A stretch of DNA of 64,000 bases, from the NCBI RefSeq assembly GCF_020525925.1, contig NZ_CP084876.1:2542001-2606000 (forward strand), given 5' to 3'. Positions within the stretch are counted from its first letter, which is position 1. Every line of letters begins with the position of its first letter. Below, piece after piece: positions 52,565-61,536 of the stretch. The notes under the pieces are model-generated. The model did not search any database. It was not told where the DNA came from and saw only the letters and a program-made list of their open reading frames with translations. This DNA comes from Klebsiella quasipneumoniae subsp. quasipneumoniae. Its GTDB lineage: Bacteria; Pseudomonadota; Gammaproteobacteria; Enterobacterales; Enterobacteriaceae. The translations under genes and the position numbers were made by a program.

Positions 52565-53804
52565 TCACTGTTCGATTCTGCTGATTGATGATGATGCCGA
52601 TGTGCTGGATGCCTATACGCAGCTGCTTGAGCAAGCGGGGTATCAGGTCAGTGCCTGTAATAATCCTTTTGATGCGCGGGAGCAGGTGCCGAAGGACTGG
52701 CCCGGCATTGTTTTAAGCGATGTCTGCATGCCCGGCTGCTCCGGAATCGATTTAATGACGTTGTTTCATCAGGATGACGATCTGCTGCCGATTCTGCTTA
52801 TCACCGGTCACGGCGATGTGCCGATGGCGGTGGAGGCGGTGAAAAAAGGGGCCTGGGATTTCCTGCAAAAACCGATCGATCCAGGCAAGCTGCTCACGCT
52901 GGTGGATGCCGCGCTGCGTCAGAGGCAATCGGTGATCGCCCGTCGCCAGTATTGTCAGCAAAAATTACAGGTTGAGCTTATTGGCCGCAGCCAATGGACG
53001 GATCGGTATCGCCAGCGCCTTCAGCAGCTGGCAGAGACGGATATTGCGGTATGGCTTTACGGCGAGCCGGGAACCGGCCGGATGACCGGCGCGCGTTACC
53101 TGCACCAGTTAGGGCGTCACGCCGAAGGTCCGTTTATCTCCTGCGAACTCAACACGGCTAACGCCCACACGCTGAATGAACTGATCGCGCAAGCCCAGGG
53201 CGGGACGCTGGTCTTAAGCCACCTGGAGCATCTGTCTCACGGGCAACAGCATCATCTGGTACAGCTGCAGAGTCATGAGAAACGGCCTTTTCGCCTGATT
53301 GGTATCGGTAATGCTTCGCTGGTGGCGCTGGCAGCCAGCAGCCAGATAGTGGCGGAACTCTATTACTGCTTCGCGATGACGCAAATTGGCTGCCAGCCTC
53401 TGTCAAAGCGACCTGATGATATTGAGCCGCTGTTTCATCACTATTTGCAAAAAACCTGTCAACGGCTGAATCATCCCGTCCCGGAGGTGGATGCCGGTCT
53501 GTTGAAGGGGATGATGCGGCGGGTGTGGCCAAATAACGTTCGCGAACTGGCGAACGCCGCCGAGCTGTTTGCGGTGGGGGTATTACCGCTCGCGGAAACG
53601 GTGAATCCGCAGATGCTTGTCGGCGAACCGACGCCGCTGGATCGGCGGGTTGAGGAGGTCGAGCGGCAGATCATCACCGAAGCGCTGAATATCCACCAGG
53701 GACGTATCAATGAGGTGGCGGAGTATCTGCTGATACCGCGTAAAAAACTCTATCTCAGAATGAAGAAGTATGGCCTGAGTAAAGAGCACTACAAAGGGGT
53801 TTAG
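52554..53804 (+). CDS. pgtA: Response regulator PgtA
   Basis: A 416-residue NtrC-like activator: receiver domain with acidic pocket (LLIDDDAD) and phospho-acceptor Asp56 (LSDVCMPG), a central AAA+-like domain and a Fis-type helix-turn-helix at the end (HQGRINEVAEYLLIPRKKLYLRMKKYGL). The central domain is degenerate: Walker A reads GEPGTGRMTGA with Arg in place of Lys, and the GAFTGA loop for sigma-54 contact is missing. It should thus activate a sigma-70 promoter, here pgtP. Confidence 0.93.
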   Translation: MLSNHCSILLIDDDADVLDAYTQLLEQAGYQVSACNNPFDAREQVPKDWPGIVLSDVCMPGCSGIDLMTLFHQDDDLLPILLITGHGDVPMAVEAVKKGAWDFLQKPIDPGKLLTLVDAALRQRQSVIARRQYCQQKLQVELIGRSQWTDRYRQRLQQLAETDIAVWLYGEPGTGRMTGARYLHQLGRHAEGPFISCELNTANAHTLNELIAQAQGGTLVLSHLEHLSHGQQHHLVQLQSHEKRPFRLIGIGNASLVALAASSQIVAELYYCFAMTQIGCQPLSKRPDDIEPLFHHYLQKTCQRLNHPVPEVDAGLLKGMMRRVWPNNVRELANAAELFAVGVLPLAETVNPQMLVGEPTPLDRRVEEVERQIITEALNIHQGRINEVAEYLLIPRKKLYLRMKKYGLSKEHYKGV

Positions 53805-54021
53805 GCATGGCGCCAGACGATGGTTAATAATATCCTGAATGGTTCCTGCGCCGGAAATAACGATGTTTTTACGCTAAATGGGCTGGGAAGGGTGAACCCT
53901 TATGAATACCTGAAAAAAGAGGACACCATTTTTTAAATGGATTTTTTATATAGATTTGCAAAGGTGAAGAGGTAAAAACTTAAGCGCCTGTTATTTTTTT
54001 ATTTTATAGAAGGAATTCTGA

Positions 54022-54360
54022 GTGAAGCGCATTAACGAACGTGCCTGGGAAGTGTTTGGTATCTATGGAAGGGTTTGTGAAAGCTGCTCCGGGGCGATCG
54101 CATTAAGCCTGTTGCAGGCGCTGGCGATGTTTGGTTGCCTTGAGAAAAGAGAGGCTGGCGGGTTAACGCTGTATTGCATTCTGACTTTCATCGCCGTTGT
54201 GGCGACGATCGGTTTTTTTGCCTCTCTGATAAGTATAGGAAGAACAATTCATATACAAAGTGAAGGTCATAAGGTAGCTGAATTCCTGATTTCCAGCGTT
54301 TTTTATCCGGTCGTTATCGGTATCCTGCTTTCGGCACTTGCGACGCTTCAATCAATATAA
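54022..54360 (+). CDS. Small inner-membrane protein, unknown
   Basis: A 112-residue protein with three or four hydrophobic segments (ALSLLQALAMFG, LYCILTFIAVVATIGFFASLISI, SSVFYPVVIGILLSALATL). The GTG start at 54022 is supported by AAGGA eight bases upstream. No family recognised. It ends right before the transposase remnants, so its 3' neighbourhood has been altered by insertions. Confidence 0.55.
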   Translation: MKRINERAWEVFGIYGRVCESCSGAIALSLLQALAMFGCLEKREAGGLTLYCILTFIAVVATIGFFASLISIGRTIHIQSEGHKVAEFLISSVFYPVVIGILLSALATLQSI

Positions 54361-54399
54361 GGTGACATCAGGCGTAAGGACCACAGAGCGATCTCCACG

Positions 54400-54985
54400 C
54401 CATCATTTGAAAGTGGCATGAATAGGTGAAGGTCGATTCCGATTTAACGAAACGAAGCTGCATCAGGCGGCTCGTCGCATCGTCGACGTAGACCAGTGAG
54501 GTACACGCGGGCGCACGGTTCTCGAACCAGTGGTGGTCGCAACCATCAATCTGGATCAGTTCGCCGCAGCAGGCCCGAAGATAACGTGACTGCTGAATTT
54601 TCGGCGCACGTTGTTTGCGGGGGATCCAGAGACCGGCTTTAACCATGAGTGAACGGACAGTCTCTTTGGACAGATGAACATCATGCAGTTCTGCGAGTTT
54701 CTCACACGCCAGCGTAGACCCAAAGTCGGTATAGCGCTCGCGGATAATATTGAGCGCGTACTGTGCAAGGTCATCTGGCAGCTGGTTATTGCTGAGATTT
54801 CAGGTTAGCGATATCTGGCGAGCCTGATTCACGGCAGTGCAACAGAAGGCGTCGGTACTGGCGATCAGATATACTCAGGCGCTGTGTGGCCATCAAGTGT
54901 GGTCAGACTCCGGTCGACAACGTCCTGAATGATTTTGAGTCGGTTAACTTCGTCCAAAGTGAAAACGTCCGCTGCATGAGCCGTT
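54400..54985 (-). pseudogene. ISNCY-type transposase remnant with frameshifts
   Basis: On the minus strand, pieces in different frames make a transposase related to the intact one at 55.6 kb: FTLDEVNRLKIIQDVVDRSL, then LMATQRLSISDRQYRRLLL after one frameshift, then NNQLPDDLAQYALNIIRERYTDFGS after a second. The next stretch runs GELIQIDGCDHHWFENRAP and VDDATSRLMQLRFVKSE. The C-terminal half, including the second Asp and the Glu of the catalytic triad, is gone after about 54420. Confidence 0.75.
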
Positions 54986-55147
54986 ATCAGAATCCCTCGA
55001 TGGTGAATCTACGTGTCACTTATCCAGGAGCAGGCCTTACAACTCAGCCACCATAATCTATGTCTAGCCAATGTTGAAATGTCGTGCTGAAAACAAAGCT
55101 GACCTGACGTCAGTGGAGAGTCTGGACAATGCCTTTTTAAGGTTGAG

Positions 55148-55543
55148 TCAGGCTTTGGAGGAAGAACGTGGTTGCCAGGTTTTCTCGGCTATCATCAGTT
55201 TACGTACGGTCTCTTTTGAAATCCGGACACCGTATTCTGTGGTCAGAATTCGCCAGATGGCTGACGGATTCATACCCCGGCCGCGTGAGCGAATAAGCTG
55301 CAGTGCCTGATCTCTGATGGTGGTGTTTAACTGATGATTGCCGGGCTTTCCACGGCGCCGGCTGACCAGACCGGCTGGCCCCAGCTCGCGATAGCGCTTA
55401 ATCAGGCGGGAGCACTGACGACGGGTGAGCTCCATGGACTCTGCCACTTCTGCCAGCGTGATTTCCCGCGCCATATAGGCTTCAATCAAATCCAGGCGTA
55501 GCGCTTCGTGAAGTGTCAGGAGCACTGGTTTGTTGTCGTCCAT
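55148..55543 (-). pseudogene. ISNCY-type transposase, N-terminal fragment
   Basis: An in-frame N-terminal piece of about 131 residues beginning MDDNKPVLLTLHEALRLDLI, with a helix-turn-helix (ITLAEVAESMELTRRQCSRLIKRY) and a second one ending KETVRKLMIAEKTWQPR. Then coding similarity stops and the frame ends at 55148. It shares the KETVRxLM segment with the remnant at 54.4-55.0 kb, so the two come from different elements. Its upstream side abuts the end of the intact transposase gene. Confidence 0.75.
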
Positions 55544-55591
55544 TTTTCTCTCATCTGTCGGCCATATCAGATCCACAGGTGAGGGAAGGGC

Positions 55592-56950
55592 TCATCGCTT
55601 CAGGCTGGGGATAAAATCCTGCGGACTGGCCAGCACCGGGTTGATCGCCCTGAGCTCTTCCAGTGCACGCTCCTGAGCGCGCCTGCGGGGCATTTTTGTA
55701 CTGCGCATTCGCTTTCCTTCAGCCTCCAGCTCGTCCTGTTTCTGCTGTGCCAGCCTCAGAACGGCACCCAGTCGTTTGTTATCAACAACCGCCCCCTGAT
55801 CAACGCAGGTCAGTTTATCGAAAATCTTATAACCCAGTGGCCGGTGCTGATGCCGGAAAGTAATGCTTCCGTCAGGGTAATCATAAACGGTAATTTTTTC
55901 ACCTGCTATGCGCGTATTTTGTTCGGTGGGTTCAATGATATACATGACTTTATCATACTGAAAAGTCAGTGCTTTCGATAAGGTCCGTAGCTCCTGCCAG
56001 GCGAAGATATCATTCAGCTCCAGTGGACTCTGTGTGACCGCACGGTGCAGATCTTTAGGGTATTTTGCCGGCCGGGAGAAACGACGGTTAAAATCAGACA
56101 TGAAATGTTCAATCCACTGATTGGCTTCAGCAACCGAGCTGATGTTCTGCAGGCGCATCTCTTTAATCAGTCGATCCTGGAGCGTTTTATTTACCCGTTC
56201 CACGCGACCTTTTGCCTGGCTGCTGTTGGCACAAATCAATTCGATCGCCAGTTCCCGGAGAGCCCGTCCGAACTGGGTTGTGCCGGTACGTCGGCTCTCG
56301 GGTCCGCTGACCCTGAACACCGCATGCTTGTCGCTGTAAAATGCGACAGGTTTACCATGTTTATCAATGTATTGCCGGGTAGCCATCATGTAGTCAAACG
56401 CGTTTTCTGAATCACAGAATCGCAGGTGCATCAGGCGACCTGTGGCGTCATCCATGAAGACCAGAAGACAGCATTTTGGGGCTCTTCCTTCGAACCAGTC
56501 ATGGTGAGAGCCATCGATCTGAACCAGTTCGCCGAAACAGTCGCGACGATAGCGCGGCTGGTAAACCCGGGTTCGCCGGCGGGAATGAGGACGCCAGAGA
56601 CCGTCGGCTGTCATCCAGTTACGGATGGTTTCAACGGAGAGATATATATGATGGCGTTCAGCCAGTTTTTCGGTTGCGAGCGTTGGGCCAAAATCTGAAT
56701 AGTGGCACCGGATCAAATCCAGGGCTTTACAGCGTGTTTCTTCATCGATCCGGTTGTTTGCAGGACGTCCACGGCGGGAAGATGCAAATGCGGTTGCGCC
56801 ATCTGTCCGGTACAGACGCACAAGACGCTGCACCTGACGAACACTGAGCTTAAGTATGTCTGCTGCGTCGCGCTGAAGCAAAGCCCGGTCAAATACTCGC
56901 TGAATGATGCCAAGCCGGTAAAGTTCTTTGTCTGTCATAGTCACCAACAT
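55592..56950 (-). mobile_element. ISNCY-type insertion sequence, intact transposase
   Basis: A 452-residue transposase (the frame can be extended to 57043). N-terminal helix-turn-helix (LLQRDAADILKLSVRQVQRLVRLY, RRGRPANNRI) is followed by an rve-type core with catalytic residues visible in VQIDGSHHDWFE (Asp), FYSDKHAVFRV (Asp) and AKGRVERVNKTLQDRL (Glu). It resembles ISKpn21-like elements of the ISNCY group by memory. Three TGTGCTGA repeats lie just upstream. Exact element ends and target duplication were not found. No stop or frameshift interrupts it. Confidence 0.8.
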
Positions 56951-56963
56951 AAGATCGCGGTCC

Positions 56964-57040
56964 TGTGCTGAGCAAAATGAAGGCTTAGCGTACACGACGC
57001 GTGTGAATTGTGCTGAGACGACAATAACGCTTTGTGCTGA
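56964..57040. repeat. Three TGTGCTGA direct repeats near the IS right end
   Basis: TGTGCTGA occurs at 56964-56971, 57009-57016 and 57033-57040, in the same orientation, upstream of the intact transposase gene. Short repeats of this kind near an IS end are often transposase binding sites. The element's right boundary is probably just beyond the last copy. Confidence 0.5.
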
Positions 57041-57485
57041 CAATCTAAGTGCGCATAATGTATATTATGTTAAATCATGTTGACTGTTAACTTACTCCGG
57101 GTTTTGCAGGCGTGCACTGTTACGTAAATACAGAGATAACTGAGCCATCTTGGAGTCAGTTCACTGGCGAGTTCTGGTGCCATTTCACGTAATTTTTGCC
57201 CAACATAAGTTAAATCACCTACTGTGGTAAATAAGTTCATAAGACACTTCCACTAACTGATAAATCAATACGTTAGGATTTCTGATCTCCCTCTCGCTTC
57301 ATGCATTACGTAAAGTGTGCATTTAGTTCATAACCGCCCACAGATTACGATTAATCATATACTTACCTATCCACCAACTTCTTCATGCAATACGTTATGT
57401 TTGCTGGTCACTTCGTTCATGTTCATATTTTTTTCATGAGGTCATTCTGTAATCCGCCCGGCAGATAGACTGACCCACTCTGAAA
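57041..57485. other. AT-rich junction between IS cluster and accessory block
   Basis: About 445 AT-rich bases. They hold a 56-codon minus-strand frame (57070-57240, beginning MNLFTTVGDLTYVGQKLREM). It may be the 5' end of a gene cut by the IS; I do not recognise it. CAACATAAGTTAAATCACCT at 57201 recurs with one change at 63868. Two related short repeats (TTCATGCAWTACGT at about 57299 and 57382) are also present. Confidence 0.4.
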
Positions 57486-57947
57486 TCATACTTTATGCTC
57501 AGCGGCGGACTGAGGAACATTACGGAAGCTAATGGCCAGACGGTTCCACGCGTTCATCAGGCTTATCGCCAGCGTAAGATCAAACAGCTCTTTTTCAGTG
57601 AACAACGATGCATTTCCGGGATGAGAGCCGCGCCTGGCAGCTGGCCCGGCGATGAGGGTGACATGTTCGGCCCATGCCAGGGCGGCTTTTTCTGTTGCTG
57701 AAAAAAGCTGACCGGAATGAGCCCAGACCTGAACCAGCGCAAGCTTCTCAGGCCCGATACCAGCTTTAGTCAGCATACGCGTGTGCAGATCCGTACAGAA
57801 GGCACACCCGTTAAGCTGGCTGACCCGCAGGTAAACCAGATCCAGAAGGTGTTCATCCAGGCCGCAGTGGCTGAGGTAGTGTTCAACCTCACTGTAGGCC
57901 AGGACGCCCGCAGTGGACGTCCTGGCATAGTCAATCCGGTAGCCCAT
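57486..57947 (-). CDS. AhpD-like carboxymuconolactone decarboxylase-family protein 1
   Basis: A 153-residue AhpD-fold protein. The peroxidatic CxxC with His is visible in LNGCAFCTDLHTRML, and a C-terminal signature in DLTLAISLMNAWNRLAISFRNVP. Members with this motif act as alkylhydroperoxidases or thiol-disulphide partners. Paralogue of the gene at 59.3 kb. It is the last gene of a four-gene operon and starts five bases after the cupin stop. Confidence 0.88.
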   Translation of the reverse strand: MGYRIDYARTSTAGVLAYSEVEHYLSHCGLDEHLLDLVYLRVSQLNGCAFCTDLHTRMLTKAGIGPEKLALVQVWAHSGQLFSATEKAALAWAEHVTLIAGPAARRGSHPGNASLFTEKELFDLTLAISLMNAWNRLAISFRNVPQSAAEHKV

Positions 57948-57952
57948 CGCTA

Positions 57953-58384
57953 CTACTTCTTGCTGTCAGGCGTGGTTAATTTCGTGTCACCGGTGTCAGC
58001 AACGAACACGGCCAGCAGTTTTGCCGGTGCTGTTTTACTGGCGTTCCGGCTGACCACATGATGCGCCCCGGGGTCCTCATACCAGCTCTCTCCGGCGCGG
58101 TAGGTCCGTTCCGGTTGCCCGGCGATCTGGCTGATGATTTCACCCTCAACGACATAGGCATAAATAAATGAGGAAGAGGCATGAGTATGGGACGGAGAAG
58201 CTGCTCCTGCCGGATAGATGACCTCAACCGCCGTAAGCGTTTTACCCGGAACATTAGGCAAAGCATGCGTGAAGTTCGGCTTAACGATTTCCTGTGTGCC
58301 ATGATCTTCCGTGCCGTGTGCCAGAACGGTACCCGAAAAGGTAAACGCCAGAGCGACAGCGGCAAGAATATATTTATTTTTCAT
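57953..58384 (-). CDS. Periplasmic cupin-domain protein
   Basis: A 143-residue exported protein: signal peptide MKNKYILAAVALAFTFSGTVLA, then a histidine-rich start (HGTEDHGTQE) and one cupin barrel. Metal-ligand histidines are present in SHTHASSSFIYAYVVEGEI and in DPGAHHVVSRN. Start at 58384 is fixed by AGGAGA six bases upstream. Single-domain cupins bind a metal and may act on small oxidised or quinone-like compounds; the substrate is unknown. It sits between an unknown frameshifted gene and an AhpD-like gene. Confidence 0.85.
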   Translation of the reverse strand: MKNKYILAAVALAFTFSGTVLAHGTEDHGTQEIVKPNFTHALPNVPGKTLTAVEVIYPAGAASPSHTHASSSFIYAYVVEGEIISQIAGQPERTYRAGESWYEDPGAHHVVSRNASKTAPAKLLAVFVADTGDTKLTTPDSKK

Positions 58385-58464
58385 ACTGTATCTCCTGAAA
58401 GAGAGAATAATTTTAATGGGTGATATTGCCTGTTGCACCAGGAGTAAAAGGAACGGTGCGGGTG

Positions 58465-59309
58465 TCAGATATTTTCCTGTGCAGACATATCCCGTCTGAA
58501 ACGGTCATATTGTTCATCTGCCCACCGGGAAATTTTAAACTCTACGAGCGGCAGGGTACCGATGATCCGGGTGCCATGTTTCACCCGCAGGAGCCGCCTG
58601 ACGGCCAGAGACGACATGCGGGCAGTCCACCAGTATACGCCCCCGGTCACTTCCGTCCTGTTCACTGAGACAGAATACTGCGGACTCGGACGATAAATGC
58701 GCCTGTCCGCTGAGGCCTGATGCCAGAACGTTCTGTCATAAAGAAAGCGGGTGGCGTATTCGGCGGCAGAGGGCCCCAGTCCGAACCGGTCATTCCAGAT
58801 GGCCTCGATCTGCTCTGGGTTGCCTGCCTGATGCCATCGCCCGCCGGGACCGGGGTATGGACGTAAACCACCCCGGGACTTAACGTTCTGCCTGAGTCAT
58901 TTACACCGGCCGCAAGCATAAAGGGCTTGCTGCATGAATCGCTGATTTCCACTATGTAGTACCGCTTCCCGAGCAGCATGCAGCGTCTTGTGGTGAATGC
59001 CGGATTTATTCCGCCAGCACAGGCCAGGTCACCAAACAGCATCTCATCACCCCTGTCGTCGTCCCCTTCGCACCCGATAAAAAGGTATCGCGCACCGGGA
59101 AAGACGGCGTTGGCAAGCGACAGCAGCGCATAAACCCTGTAAGCGGTACCGGATGCGGACGCCGGAAGAACTTCCCAGTTCGCGCCCGTGCGCCCTGCCC
59201 TGAGATAAGCTGTCATCAGGTTGTCCTGAAACAGCGGGGCGTCATTCGTGTCCGGACCAGCGTTCATTGGATAGCTGGCAGGCATAATGCCATAGCCACC
59301 GGGCAGCAT
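58465..59309 (-). pseudogene. Unknown gene split by a frameshift in a C-run
   Basis: Two adjoining frames on the minus strand make one sensible protein of about 280 residues. The first runs from ATG 59309 to VVYVHTP at about 58856. The second continues with GRWHQAGNPEQIEAIWNDRFG to the stop at 58465 (last residues MSAQENI). The switch falls at a four-base run (G at 58852-58855 on plus), so loss of one base explains it. Without the shift the first frame ends at 58662. No family recognised. It starts 13 bases after the AhpD-like gene 2 stop, so it is cotranscribed. A sequencing error or phase switching are alternatives. Confidence 0.6.
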
Positions 59310-59321
59310 TTCATGGATACC

Positions 59322-59783
59322 TCAGACGCCCGTCGCTTCCTGAGGCACATTGCGGAAACTGATGGCCAGACGGTTGTAGGCATTGATCAGGCCAATAGCC
59401 ATCGTCAGGTCCGCCAGCTCCTTGTCCTCAAAGACGGCAGAAGCGGCTTCGAACGCCTCATCCGGGACGTGGGTTTCAGACACTCTGGTTACCGTTTCGG
59501 CCCAGGAAAGCGCTGCTTTTTCGCGCTCGCTGAACACGTCGCCAGCTTCGTCCCATACCTGAACCAGCGCCAGTTTAACGGGGCTGAGACCCTTCTTGAG
59601 AAGATCGCGGGTGTGCATATCCAGACAGTATGCGCAGCCATTTATCTGGCTTACACGCAGGTTAACCAGCTCCACAAGCGTATTCTCAAGGCCGCACTGC
59701 GCGACGTAGGCATACACGCTGCCCAGCGCTTTCACACCGGCAGGAGAAGTTTTAGTATAATCAATGCGTTGGCTCATTTTCAT
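59322..59783 (-). CDS. AhpD-like carboxymuconolactone decarboxylase-family protein 2
   Basis: A 153-residue AhpD-fold protein with CxxC in INGCAYCLDMHTRDLL and the C-terminal signature DLTMAIGLINAYNRLAISFRNVP, clearly paralogous to the protein at 57.5 kb. It is the first gene of the four-gene operon. Two inverted copies of the 10-mer TTTTTGGTTC lie in its promoter region (59788 and 59837), which suggests control by the MocR-type regulator encoded divergently. Confidence 0.88.
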   Translation of the reverse strand: MKMSQRIDYTKTSPAGVKALGSVYAYVAQCGLENTLVELVNLRVSQINGCAYCLDMHTRDLLKKGLSPVKLALVQVWDEAGDVFSEREKAALSWAETVTRVSETHVPDEAFEAASAVFEDKELADLTMAIGLINAYNRLAISFRNVPQEATGV

Positions 59784-59787
59784 TTCC

Positions 59788-59797
59788 TTTTTGGTTC
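59788..59797. promoter_or_regulatory. TTTTTGGTTC box 1
   Basis: An exact copy of the 10-mer found three times in this block. It lies just upstream of the AhpD-like gene 2 start, overlapping the binding-site region. Confidence 0.5.
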
Positions 59798-59832
59798 AAA
59801 GTAAGTCAAGCTTATCAGCTGGATTTACACTG

Positions 59833-59865
59833 AAAAGAACCAAAAACAGAAGATTTTAATGTACC
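59833..59865. promoter_or_regulatory. MocR-type operator before the AhpD operon (box 2)
   Basis: The 15-mer AAAAGAACCAAAAAC at 59833-59847 is the exact reverse complement of 61429-61443 before the epimerase gene. It is followed by TTTTAATGTACC (59854-59865), which matches TTTTAATGGACC at the second site in 11 of 12 positions. Both elements lie between the divergent AhpD operon and the MocR-type gene. Confidence 0.6.
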
Positions 59866-59983
59866 AGGAATGCCTCCGGCTCCGGATTGCATCCGGTGGA
59901 GGACGTAAAAAAGCAGATAAGCCAGTCCTTTGCCCCGCGCATGACAGTATGTTGCGGGCGGGGGCAGGAAAGCGGAGAGGTTA

Positions 59984-61393
59984 ATGAGCAGACAGCCCCT
60001 TGCAGTGACGATAGACCGAAAGGCACGAATATCCATATCCGAACAGATCCGGATAGCTATCACGGAAGCTATCATGAGCGGCGTGCTGGCACCAGGCGCA
60101 AGACTGCCTTCCTGGATAGATCTCGCCACCCAGCTGGGTATCTCACGCGGAACCGTAAAAACGGCCTATGAACGTTTATCCGATGAACAGCTGATTGTCA
60201 TGTCACGCGCCAGCGGTACCTGCGTCGCCGACAGCTTTCCTGTCAGAAAGGAGACCCGTTCCCAGCCGGAGCCCGTACCGGACTCTGAACTCTACCAGGA
60301 TTATCTGTTTCCCTCCGGGGATTTTCAGATGGGGATCCCTGCCAGCGATGTATTTCCAGTCCCCCTGCTTTCCCGGCTTTTCTCTTCCGCCGCCCGTCAG
60401 GTCATGTCGGCAAGACAGTGCTACGGTGACCCGAGGGGGGAAAGTGAGCTGCGCCGTGAAATAGCCGGGCAGCTGCTCCTTTCAAGGGGCATCAGATGTC
60501 ATCCTTCCCAGATTTTCATCACCACCGGCTTTACGGGCGGGCTGGGGCTTATCCTGCATGCGCTGTCCCTGCACGGACGTCAGGCCTGGGTTGAAAATCC
60601 CGGGTTTCCTCCCGCGAGGAAAGCCCTGTCTCTTGCCGGGCTGACAACCGTGCCGGTAAGGGTGGATGCCGAGGGGATGGACGTTGAGTACGGTATCCGT
60701 CAGGCACCGGATGCAGCTGTCGCCCTGGTCACCCCGGGTCAGCAGGCTCCTCTGGGAATGACGCTGCCGCCGGAACGACGTAAGCTTCTTCTGGACTGGG
60801 CGGATCAGAACGGAGGGTGGATCCTGGAAGATGATTACCTGGGCGAACTTCAGCTCAGCCGCAGGGCTGCGCCGTCCCTTCTGTCTCAGGATACCTGCGG
60901 CAGGGTGATCCATATTGGCTCCTTCAGCAAAACCATCAGCCCGGCCCTGAGACTGGGTTTCGTGGTTGTGCCAGCCCCACTGGTCGCAACGGTTTCAGAC
61001 GTGGCGGCCTGCCTCTCCCCTGCGCCCGACCCGGCGATTCAGTTGGCTGTCCGTTCATTTTTAAGCGAGGGACACTTCCTGCGTCATCTGCGGAAAATGA
61101 AACGGATCTATCACGCCAGAAGTACGGCACTGGTGGACATCATGAAGGGCTACGGTTACACGGCCGGTATACACGGGTTATCGGTTCTGATAGATCTCCC
61201 TGAAGGGGCACAGGACCGCACTATTGCACACTATGCCTACGGTTTCGGACTCGCCCCTTCGCCTCTGTCCGGGTGGTTCCAGCCGGGCTCCCCGTCACGG
61301 GCAGGGCTGTTGCTTGGCGTGTCCGGAAAAGAAGGTGAGTCACTGTCACTGGCCTGCGAACGGCTGCATCGTCTTATCCGGAAGCTGGCGTAG
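59984..61393 (+). CDS. MocR/PdxR-type regulator (GntR DNA-binding plus aminotransferase domain)
   Basis: A 469-residue chimera: N-terminal GntR winged helix (ISISEQIRIAITEAIMSGVLAPGARLPS, LGISRGTVKTAYERL), then a fold-type I aminotransferase domain from about 120. PLP-binding Lys316 is in IGSFSKTISPALRLGF, and the Asp of EDDYLGE fits the PLP-pyridine contact. MocR proteins act as activators or repressors sensing PLP or an amine. Its place between the AhpD operon and the epimerase gene, both with the same 10-mer, makes it their likely regulator. Confidence 0.9.
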   Translation: MSRQPLAVTIDRKARISISEQIRIAITEAIMSGVLAPGARLPSWIDLATQLGISRGTVKTAYERLSDEQLIVMSRASGTCVADSFPVRKETRSQPEPVPDSELYQDYLFPSGDFQMGIPASDVFPVPLLSRLFSSAARQVMSARQCYGDPRGESELRREIAGQLLLSRGIRCHPSQIFITTGFTGGLGLILHALSLHGRQAWVENPGFPPARKALSLAGLTTVPVRVDAEGMDVEYGIRQAPDAAVALVTPGQQAPLGMTLPPERRKLLLDWADQNGGWILEDDYLGELQLSRRAAPSLLSQDTCGRVIHIGSFSKTISPALRLGFVVVPAPLVATVSDVAACLSPAPDPAIQLAVRSFLSEGHFLRHLRKMKRIYHARSTALVDIMKGYGYTAGIHGLSVLIDLPEGAQDRTIAHYAYGFGLAPSPLSGWFQPGSPSRAGLLLGVSGKEGESLSLACERLHRLIRKLA

Positions 61394-61428
61394 GGCAGCC
61401 GGTTAAATCTGGTACAGCATAAATAAAC

Positions 61429-61452
61429 GTTTTTGGTTCTTTTTAATGGACC
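61429..61452. promoter_or_regulatory. MocR-type operator before the epimerase gene (box 3)
   Basis: GTTTTTGGTTCTTTT is followed directly by the second shared element (TTTTAATGGACC at 61441-61452). GGTTC and GGACC arms give it a partly palindromic form, as known for MocR sites. It lies 85 bases before the epimerase ATG. Confidence 0.6.
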
Positions 61453-61536
61453 AGCGCTTCCCTATCCTGATCCTGTTATCAACAAATGCCGGAACGGATC
61501 ACCACCCGGCAGACTGAACGGGAACGGGAGAAAAGT

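Noticed and set aside
57299..57400. Short repeated TTCATGCAWTACGT segments, considered as integron attC or CRISPR-like repeats
   Set aside because: Only two copies, imperfect, with no integrase, cas genes or core-site pattern nearby.
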